A stretch of 64,000 nucleotides of DNA from Coffea arabica (taxonomy: Eukaryota; Streptophyta; Magnoliopsida; Gentianales; Rubiaceae). Both the position numbers and the translations under genes were made by a program. The stretch spans positions 5,146,001-5,210,000 of the forward strand of contig NC_092310.1 of the NCBI RefSeq assembly GCF_036785885.1, written 5' to 3'. The notes beneath the pieces are model-generated. The model did not search any database, was not told the origin of the DNA, and saw nothing but the letters and a program-made list of their open reading frames with translations. This document shows, piece after piece, positions 57,701-64,000 of this stretch (position 1 is the first letter of the stretch; each line of letters opens with the position of its first letter).

Positions 57701-60161
57701 CCTCTGGCACAAAAAGAGAAGTAAGCTCATACCTTGGGGATACGGGTGGAAGTGAGTGTAAGGCTTCCACAGCATGGAGCAAATCTCCCCTTAGGTCCAC
57801 ATCAGGAGTTGCACCCAACTCCAGATGCTTGGCTAGAGCCACTTCCAAAGCGTCTTCGCCATCTAATTCGAAAATTTCCTGCACAAAAGGCTCAATAATA
57901 CTCAAAGCAAAGACCGAGTTAGATTCTTCTGGGTAGTTCATCGCCTCAAAAATATTGAAATTCACAGTTTCACCATCAAATTCCATTGACAAAGTACCCT
58001 CATTCACATCTATCTTAGTCCTGGCAGTGCTAAGAAATGGTCTACCTAACAAGATAGGTGATGGGCTTAATGATTTCTCATCTCCCATGTCCAAGATATA
58101 AAAATCTGCAGGAAAAACCAATTCATTTACCTGAACCAAGACATCCTCAACTAGCCCCTCTGGATATGCATTTGTACGATCAGCTAGTTGGATTATGATG
58201 GCTGTTTCTTTAAGTGGCCCAAGATTTAGGGAAGCAAAAATAGTCTTGGGCATCACATTGATTGACGCCCCTAAATCTAACATTGCTTTCCTAATCGGTG
58301 TATTCCCTATCTTACAGGGGATCGTGAACATACCTGGATCTCCACACTTGGGTGGGAGCTTTCTTTGGAGCATTGCTGACACATTCTCTCCCACCGCTAC
58401 TCTTTCGTCCCCTCTCAGTTTCCTCTTATGGGTGCACAGATCCTTGAGAAATTTAGCATATTTAGGTATCTGCTTGATTGCATCCAGTAAAGGGATGTTA
58501 ATTTCCACCTTTCGGAACACATCCAAAAGCTCTTTTTCCTTCTCTACCTTTTTTGTCTTCTCCAGCCTGCAAGGAAAAGGAGGTAAGTTAGATTTAATAG
58601 TGGGCGGAGAAGTGAAGGTTACCTTAGGATCCTTGCGAATACGCCATTCCTCTTCAATTTCCTTCTCTATCTCCTCTTCATTTTTGCTTTTTGAACTTTC
58701 CACTTTAGACCCTTCCAGTTCCTTGCCACTCCTCAGCGTCATGGCACTTACATTCCTGGGATTCACCTCGGGTTGTGATGGTAGTTTCCCATAAACGTGG
58801 GACTCCAAGCGGTTGATGGCAGTTGCCAGTTGACTTATTCGACCGTCTTGGTCCTTCTTGTCCGCTTTGGTGTCCTGCTGGAGCTGCGCAGTATTCGCGG
58901 CCAAGGATCTGATCTCCTGTTGAAGCTGGGTAGTAGTCGCGGCCAGGTTAGTAGTAGTCGTGGCCAGGTTTTTGACTAGATCCTCCAGGGAGCTTCCTGA
59001 ATTGGAGGACGAGGGTTGAGATTTTGGTTGCCATGGCTGGCTGAATCCTGGTGGACGATTTGGAAATGAACTTTGCTGCCTGTTCCCATAACTAAGATTT
59101 GGATGGTCCCTCCAGCCCGGATTGTACGTATTGGAGTATGGGTCGTACTGCCTGCGGGGCGCGGGCACGCCTCCGGCCATGTTTACCTGTTCTGCCCCGT
59201 CCTCTTGCAAAATGGGGCACGAGTCTGTGCAATGTTCCAGGCTAGTGCAGATTCCACATACTTTCGCTCGCGGCGTGTCTCTCATGGCCAATTGCCTAAC
59301 AACTGATGTCAATTCTGACAGTTGCTGCTGTATGGATGAAGTCTCTACCTCGTTGACTTTTCGAGGAGGGTTACTTTCACGGAAGCCAAATTGCTGGGAG
59401 TTTTCTGCCATGGCTTCGATGAGCTCCCACGCTTCTCTCGGTGTCTTGTTTGCAAGTGCTCCCCCACTGGCAGCGTCAATGATACTCCTATCAGTTGGTT
59501 GGAGCCCTTCGTAGAAGTATTGGATTAACAGTTGTTCACTAATTTGATGCTGCGGGCATCTAGTGCACAACTTGTTAAACCTTTCCCAATATTCATACAA
59601 GGACTCCCCGGGATACTGTTTAATGCCGCAGATCTCCTTCCTCAAGCTCGCAGCCCGGGATGCAGGGAAGAATTTTTCCAAAAAATTCTTTTTTAACTGA
59701 GCCCATGTAGTAATACTACCTGCTGGTAGGTAGTACAGCCAATCTTTAGCTGCATCTTTGAGAGAAAATGGGAAGGCTCTCAGTCTAATTTGCTCTTCAG
59801 TGACCCCAGGAGGTTTCATACTAGAGCAAACCACCTCGAACTCCTTGACGTGCTTGTGGGGTTCTTCGCCAGAGAGACCATGGAAAGAAGGTAGGAGGTG
59901 AATCAACCCCGACTTCAGTTCGAAAGCAGTATTCTCTGCCAAAGTGGGGAATGTGATGCATAAGGGCTGATGAGTCAACTCCGGGGCAGCCAGTTCCCTC
60001 AATGTTTGGGTGTTGGCCATGCTTACTTCGTCTTCCGCTGACTCGTCTGCAGCAAATAAGTGCCCTTCTTTTTGCCTCTTGGTCTCTTGCCTCCGCCTAC
60101 GCGCTGCCTTCTCAACCTTAGGATCGTATACCAAGTCACCTGTGCGAGAAGAACGGGGCAT
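54759..60161 (-). CDS. Athila gag-pol polyprotein, 1800 aa, intact
   Basis: A single frame from the ATG at 60161 to 54759. Gag: [33 protein letters not shown], and zinc knuckle [14 protein letters not shown] (CX2CX4HX4C). A region near residues 380-460 is rich in NTAQLQQ-type repeats. Aspartic protease: [12 protein letters not shown], a DLGA variant typical of Athila. [39 protein letters not shown] and the active site [10 protein letters not shown] near nt 56920. RNase [29 protein letters not shown]. Integrase: zinc finger with [15 protein letters not shown] and CKSCDKCQ, catalytic [18 protein letters not shown] and [13 protein letters not shown]. The FMDD motif in place of YVDD is normal for this lineage. 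An uninterrupted frame this long implies recent activity. Confidence 0.97.
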   Translation of the reverse strand: MPRSSRTGDLVYDPKVEKAARRRRQETKRQKEGHLFAADESAEDEVSMANTQTLRELAAPELTHQPLCITFPTLAENTAFELKSGLIHLLPSFHGLSGEEPHKHVKEFEVVCSSMKPPGVTEEQIRLRAFPFSLKDAAKDWLYYLPAGSITTWAQLKKNFLEKFFPASRAASLRKEICGIKQYPGESLYEYWERFNKLCTRCPQHQISEQLLIQYFYEGLQPTDRSIIDAASGGALANKTPREAWELIEAMAENSQQFGFRESNPPRKVNEVETSSIQQQLSELTSVVRQLAMRDTPRAKVCGICTSLEHCTDSCPILQEDGAEQVNMAGGVPAPRRQYDPYSNTYNPGWRDHPNLSYGNRQQSSFPNRPPGFSQPWQPKSQPSSSNSGSSLEDLVKNLATTTTNLAATTTQLQQEIRSLAANTAQLQQDTKADKKDQDGRISQLATAINRLESHVYGKLPSQPEVNPRNVSAMTLRSGKELEGSKVESSKSKNEEEIEKEIEEEWRIRKDPKVTFTSPPTIKSNLPPFPCRLEKTKKVEKEKELLDVFRKVEINIPLLDAIKQIPKYAKFLKDLCTHKRKLRGDERVAVGENVSAMLQRKLPPKCGDPGMFTIPCKIGNTPIRKAMLDLGASINVMPKTIFASLNLGPLKETAIIIQLADRTNAYPEGLVEDVLVQVNELVFPADFYILDMGDEKSLSPSPILLGRPFLSTARTKIDVNEGTLSMEFDGETVNFNIFEAMNYPEESNSVFALSIIEPFVQEIFELDGEDALEVALAKHLELGATPDVDLRGDLLHAVEALHSLPPVSPRYELTSLFVPEAQTKLLPSVVQAPDLELKPLPKHLKYAFLGDRETLPVIISAHLSPSQEDKLVRVLREHKEAIGWSIADIKGISPSLCMHRIRLEEDAKPVRQAQRRLNPLMMEIVKKEILKLLEVGIIFAISDSPWVSPVQVVPKKAGVTVKENQEGDMVPVRKATGWRQCIDYRKLNAVTKKDHFPLPFIDQMVERLAGRVYYCFLDGFSGYFQIAIAPEDQEKTTFTCPFGTFAYRRMPFGLYNAPATFQRCMVSIFSEYVEKIIEVFMDDFSVYGDSFDECLENLALILKRCIETNLVLNWEKCHFMVDHGIVLGHVVSAKGIEVDKAKIDLISALPYPVCVWKVRSFLDHAGFYRRFIKDFSKIGAPLFKLLQKDVPFDFTSECKVAFDKLKESLTSPPVIQPPDWNLPFEIMCDASDYAVGAVLGQRIGRAPHAIYYASRALSGAQLNYSTTEKELLAVVFALEKFRSYLLGAKVIVFSDHAALRYLLAKKNAKPRLIRWILLLQEFDLEIRDKSGAENLVADHLSRLLTNQEDLPLRESFPEEQLLAIDSSTPWYADIVNFLVTNQLPAGWPKAKRDKLKSDAKHYLWDDPYLWRQCSDQVIRRCVSAGEFHSILTFCHSFACGGHFGPKRTARKVLESGFYWPTLFKDAYLFCKSCDKCQRVGNISRRDQMNQTPILFVEIFDVWGIDFMGPFPSSFGFLYIILAVDYVFKWVEAKATRTNDSRVVADFIRSNIFVRFAMPRAIVSDRGTHFCNKTITALFRKYGVLHKVSTPYHPQTNGQAEVSNREVKSILEKMVRPDRKDWSVKLEDALWAYRTAYKTPIGMSPYRLVFGKPCHLPVEYEHKAFWALKRCNMDLMEAGEHRKLQLQELEELRNEAYENSAIYKEKSKVFHDQQVSRKSFVVGQKVLLYHSRLKLFPGKLRSRWIGPFVVTNISHFGAVEIQSLKTEKRFVVNGHRLKPYYEGFNSEQVEVLFLDNPRGEI

Positions 60162-60244
60162 AAACTAGCAAAAATACCAAGAAAAATAAAATAAAATAAA
60201 ATAAAAACTAAATTTGAAAAGAAACAAATAATCCAAATGCCAAC

Positions 60245-60262
60245 TCCCCGGCAACGGCGCCA
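60245..60262 (-). other. Athila primer-binding site (tRNA-Asp)
   Basis: On the minus strand TGGCGCCGTTGCCGGGGA lies 5 nt after the 5' LTR. It is complementary to the 3' end of plant tRNA-Asp (..TCCCCGGCAACGGCGCCA), as in known Athila elements. Confidence 0.9.
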
Positions 60263-60267
60263 AAAAT

Positions 60268-61917
60268 TGACAGGTGCCGAACCTGTGCAATAATAAATAC
60301 TAAAAAGTCCTAATTACCACCTCAATTAAATAATTATAAAGCAAATCCAAGTACTGGAGCAGGGACCCTAGGTGTGCAATGGGTTACTTGATTCACCCTA
60401 TTCCCGAAGAGTTTGCTTGATCCGATATACCGGATTTGTCTATAAAAATACTAATTTTGCGTACAATGGCAAGTAGGGTCGATTCCACAGGGAGCAGGTA
60501 GGAAATTATTTCTTTCCAAATTAGTAGAACGAAATTGGAGGGGGTTTTCAATGGGGGCAAATAAATAGAATAAAAGTAAAATAAAAATAAAGCAAACCAA
60601 ATTCAGAACTAACTCACAAAGCGCAATTCAATAAAAATAGTAATTGATAAAAATTATACCCAAAGGATCAACTGCTCAGGCACGGTCCAAATAAATGCTC
60701 ATCGATGCAAAGATATTTCATCCATTTATCACTAGGTTGGTTATAGTTATCAATAAGCTCTGACAACCAGTTCTTCCTTACCTTTTCGACAGTCAAGGTA
60801 CGACCATTGACCGCTTCCCTAACTAGATAACAACCCTAGGTACGACCATAGGAATTTAATTACCCAATTGCATTAAAGCTAGAAGAACCCTTCCCTAACC
60901 AGTAAACACGCTAAGAGGGTTTATTTAAGTTAGATCCTGCATTTCCCCATCATAAAACCAATTATGGTGGTTGCCACGGGGTGTTAACTAAATGAACAAT
61001 TACGGATTCTATTTAATTAACGTGGCAGTAGGCTATTAAATTAAATCAAATACCCGGCCGTTGATATTCAAAATACCCATGAACAATTAATTCAGGAAAT
61101 GCACGAATAGCAATTAATCGGAGGAAATAATGAAGATTCGGTTAGATCTCACAGATATTATGGACCGCGCCTTCGCATCAACCTTTGGGTAGAGGAGGAA
61201 ATTAGCCGCTCCTCATCATTTCAATCCCGCGTGGTTTAATTGACTTCATTCAATTATTTGCCAAGGAATTGGGAAAGGGAAATTAACTGCAATAACAACC
61301 GAAAAGGCCCTGCCTTCGTCCCTTTCGTCGGAGTCCCAATTACAAAGCCGAAAGCTACGAATGAATTATCCAGCGGAAAAGTTGAAAGTCAGAAGAGACA
61401 AGCGACGTCTAGCGCCTGGGAAAAAGAAAACTAAAGCTACTGTCTTTTGATTCGATGTAAATCTAGCTATCTAATTTGCTGCCAAGAAAAAACAAAAGTG
61501 AAGGGAGCCGTCTGACAAAAAGTAGCCAAAAAAAGAATAATAGCTTCGGTCCCTTTTTTTTCTTCTGAATCCCTCTTTATAGCCGCCGCCCACAATAAGT
61601 CCAAGAAGAGTCAAAGAAAGCAACGTCTCCTCCAATTGATTCTGCAAAAGGCCATTTCCCTTTTTGAGTTTTGATCCCATGCGCCTGGTCCACATGGACC
61701 ACGGTCCGTCTTTCGGTTTCGTCCACCTTCCAAGGCGTGGTCACGCCTTGGGACGACAAGTCTTCTGGAAATCTACCCCGCGAGATCATTTTTAATGCCG
61801 ATCACCTATAATTCATACGAATGTGAGATATGAGTTAAACCTCAGTATTTAGCATAGTAAATAGTCGAAATTAGACCAAAATAACACTGCAAAATGTGCC
61901 AAATAACTGCTCTATCA
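60268..61917 (-). repeat. Athila 5' LTR (1650 bp)
   Basis: Counterpart of 48950-50609, including the palindrome at 61730-61751. Its outer end CTCTATCA abuts the CTGAA target duplication. Confidence 0.95.
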
Positions 61918-61922
61918 CTGAA

Positions 61923-63017
61923 GTAAAAACTTTTGAAGTTGAGCCGGTGAGTGTACCACTCCCCTCCATTGCTGTTTAACTTGATTTCTGCTCTGCAATC
62001 TGTTTATTTGTTTGAGACGAGGGTGTACTTTATCACACTCGTTCTCTTGTCTGTTCATATGCCAATTTACTATGCAAAAATTTGAATCTGTTATCTGTGT
62101 CTGTATCTGTTCGGATTTCTATGACCTATGAGCTCAGTCCTGTGGCTAAGTTATTCGAGTCGGGCCGGCAAGGGCCTGGACGATTAGATAACGAACCACG
62201 GTAGTCTTTTCGGGGATTTTGGGTATTGAGACCCTTGATTCCGGGTATACTCGAGTATTATCATTTTGTTCGTTTGAGGTGAGCGGGCCCGGTAAAGGGG
62301 TGTTTGGTGGACGGAATTCGGTGTTAAGAGGGGTCTACGGACGCGTTGGTTCTATATACGTTGACGGAGAGTCAACCGGTTTGGATCAAGTACTGCGCTG
62401 AAAATTTGGCTCCTGAGAGCCACCCGTATCCTTCTGATTTGAATCATTGGTTCCTTTGCTTTACATCTGACATTTGTATCTGATTTGTTAAATGTGAAAT
62501 GCCATGATTTTAATGCTATCTGTTTGGTACCTCATTGAGCGCAAGCTCACCCCTTTCTGTTCCTTTTGTTTTCCTTACAGGAAAATAAACCCTTTTGGTC
62601 TGGATTTGACAAATGGCTGCCAAATTGAGCTAGTTGAACATATCTTTTGTATAGCTCATGTATTAAAACCCTAAGTGTACTTTTGGGGCGTTTTCTCTTT
62701 TGATTTGGCAAACCGTGTATATGTATTAACTTTTGAAAGCTTTTGTATGTCATTTTGATTTGTAAACGCTAAAGTTCAGATGTGAATGTTTGTTAGTTAT
62801 TTCGGTTGGGTTCTGACGGGTTGGTTACTATTCATGGCCAACTTCGGATTTCATTTTTTTTATTTTGGGTTATTTACCATTTTGACTTGTTTACGCTCGT
62901 TTGTAAGTTCCGGATCGCTATAGATAGTTCTAGTCTGCATCGTTAGTCCTGTCGAGAGTTGGGCAGGCGACCCGCCAAACCCTCTAGTTCGCCTTAGGGG
63001 GATGTGGGGCCGTCACA
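61923..63017 (+). repeat. Outer gypsy 5' LTR, right segment (1095 bp)
   Basis: It resumes after the Athila insertion and ends GGGGCCGTCACA. The terminal TCACA pairs with the TGTGA at 46915. Confidence 0.88.
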
Positions 63018-63019
63018 GG

Positions 63020-63031
63020 TGGTATCAGAGC
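63020..63031 (+). other. Outer gypsy primer-binding site (initiator tRNA-Met)
   Basis: TGGTATCAGAGC, 2 nt after the LTR end, is complementary to the 3' end of plant initiator tRNA-Met. Confidence 0.95.
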
Positions 63032-63674
63032 CACTTCGCGTGGTCTCTGCGCGGAGTGAGTTTGGGCCAGTGGTGTTTTGGTCTTGATTTCGTGAATATG
63101 TCTAAGTGCTCGTTTGAGCGTAAGTTATGAACCGGACATGTTATAAGTGTAAAATTGTTTTCATGAAATTTGAGGAAAATAGATATGTATGTTGGGTAGG
63201 AATCTTTAATATGGATGATTTACTCTTGGGACCGGCCGGCTCGAGTTGTGAATTATCTTAGATGGGATTCTTGTGCCCGGATACGGAAGAGATGTGAGCC
63301 TAGGTAAAAAGGACTTGGGCGAACTAGAAATGTAATTCTATGGAATTTCGCGTGGTCTATTCGGTTATTGTTAAGCATGATCGCTCTTGATTAAGATATA
63401 AACGGTGTTGTTTTCGTAGATTAAGGACGGAGCCCTAGAGAGAAAAGATTTTCGTTAGTGATTGTTGTACTTGTGACCTAGTGTGTCTATAATACTTTTG
63501 GATAACCCCGCTACTTTCATGGATTTGTATCTAATTGACTGCTATTGTGTGGCGTGTTTGATACAGTTATATTATATAGGTATACTTTTAATCTGTACTT
63601 ACCTTTTGCTATTTGCTTTTGCCTACCTATGTTTAATATTATATTCCCGTTTCGACCCTAGATTTATTAGACCA
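63032..63674 (+). other. Outer gypsy leader
   Basis: Noncoding stretch between the primer-binding site and the gag ATG; nothing else recognised. Confidence 0.7.
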
Positions 63675-64000
63675 ATGGAAGGCACTCGTAGTGGACGGGG
63701 CCGTGGGCGTGGAAATAGGCAACCTACGCCTGAAAGGGGTACTGGGGAAACCTCATCTGGACCAAACCCTGAACCTAGGGTTGACCCCAATGTCCAAATA
63801 GCTGCTGCCATGCAGCAAATGACTGATTTGCTAGCCCAAGTGGTGCACCAACAAGGTCAAAACCCTAACCACAACCCTGGGAATCCTGGTAATCACATAG
63901 AGGGCGAGGATAGAGCCCTTGAGAGATTTCAGAAGTTCTCCCCACCCAAATTTCTTGGAGGCCCTGATCCTGACGTAGCTGAGAAGTGGCTGGAGAAGAT
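63675..64000 (+). CDS. Outer gypsy gag, N-terminal part (runs off the window)
   Basis: The ATG at 63675 opens a frame to the window end (108 codons). The N terminus is Gly/Arg-rich (MEGTRSGRGRGRGNRQPTPE), followed by AAAMQQMTDLLAQVVHQQ and then FQKFSPPKFLGGPDPDVAEK-WLEKI. That last block is the start of the retrotransposon gag domain common to chromovirus-type gypsy elements (PPxFxGxxDPxxAExWL). A long LTR of about 3.1 kb and a tRNA-Met primer suggest the Tekay/Del lineage, but pol is not visible. Confidence 0.85.
   Translation, partial: MEGTRSGRGRGRGNRQPTPERGTGETSSGPNPEPRVDPNVQIAAAMQQMTDLLAQVVHQQGQNPNHNPGNPGNHIEGEDRALERFQKFSPPKFLGGPDPDVAEKWLEK

Larger units (their letters stand above)
48945..61922 (-). 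mobile_element. Complete Athila-lineage Ty3/gypsy retrotransposon, 12.97 kb
   Basis: The element spans 48950-61917 on the minus strand, with target duplication CTGAA at 48945-48949 and 61918-61922. Minus-strand order: 5' LTR (61917-60268), tRNA-Asp-type primer-binding site, gag-pol, GC-rich spacer, Athila-type second ORF, polypurine tract, 3' LTR (50609-48950). LTRs differ at about ten substitutions and a few indels by eye. Both ORFs are unbroken. Confidence 0.95.
46915..64000 (+). mobile_element. Outer Ty3/gypsy element, 5' part, with nested Athila insertion
   Basis: The 5' LTR starts TGTGAGAACCCG at 46915, is interrupted at 48949/61923 by the Athila element, and ends CCGTCACA at 63017; termini TGTGA..TCACA are inverted. 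The primer-binding site is at 63020 and gag starts at 63675. The 3' part lies beyond the window, so the target duplication (TTCAC expected at 46910-46914) cannot be confirmed. Confidence 0.9.

Noticed and set aside
60241..60262. tRNA-Asp-like sequence on the plus strand
   Set aside because: Only the 18-nt 3' end is present, next to the Athila LTR; it is the primer-binding site, not a tRNA gene.

Overview
The window is plant nuclear DNA, most likely from a eudicot with a repeat-rich genome. It is AT-rich and intron-containing, carries CYP76-type cytochrome P450 genes, and is dominated by plant-specific LTR-retrotransposon lineages (Ty1/copia, Ogre/TAT, Athila and a further Ty3/gypsy element) plus tRNA-derived SINEs, MITEs and a Mutator-like element. 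I cannot name the species. Only two genes look intact outside retroelements: a six-exon membrane-protein gene at the left end (3049-6664, minus) and a small GRF zinc-finger gene carried inside a Mutator-like transposon.

Layout. 1-2937: 3' part of a Ty1/copia element (integrase, RT, RNase H, polypurine tract, 3' LTR), ending about 110 bp past the stop codon of the six-exon gene. 3049-6664: that gene, with a SINE in its second intron. 6849-13330 and 42296-46914: two arms of an old direct tandem duplication, each holding a CYP76-like P450 on the minus strand. Both P450 copies are dead, by different lesions. The arms act as empty-site controls for each other, so several insertions can be read directly (Mutator-like element, SINEs, MITE). 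A third P450 relic of CYP71 type lies on the plus strand at about 43425-44010.

Between the arms sits a 22.7-kb Ogre-type Ty3/gypsy element (18453-41139; 5-bp target duplication GTAAA; LTRs of about 4.83 kb, nearly identical). It has the full Ogre plan: an extra ORF with a plant-mobile-domain-like sequence upstream of gag, gag-protease, a predicted 280-nt intron before RT, two RNase H domains, integrase, and a 3' untranslated region holding a roughly 1.1-kb minisatellite of about 27-bp units. It landed inside an older MITE whose halves now lie 22.7 kb apart.

From 46915 to the window end there is a nested structure. A Ty3/gypsy element with an approximately 3.1-kb LTR inserted 8 bp upstream of the start codon of P450 copy B. 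An Athila-lineage element (48950-61917, minus, 5-bp duplication CTGAA) later inserted into that LTR. The Athila element has an unbroken 1800-codon gag-pol and a second, Athila-type ORF. The outer element resumes at 61923, with its primer-binding site at 63020 and gag running off the window end.

Relative order of events: P450 tandem duplication; decay of both copies with SINE, MITE and Mutator-like insertions; then recent Ogre, outer gypsy and Athila insertions.
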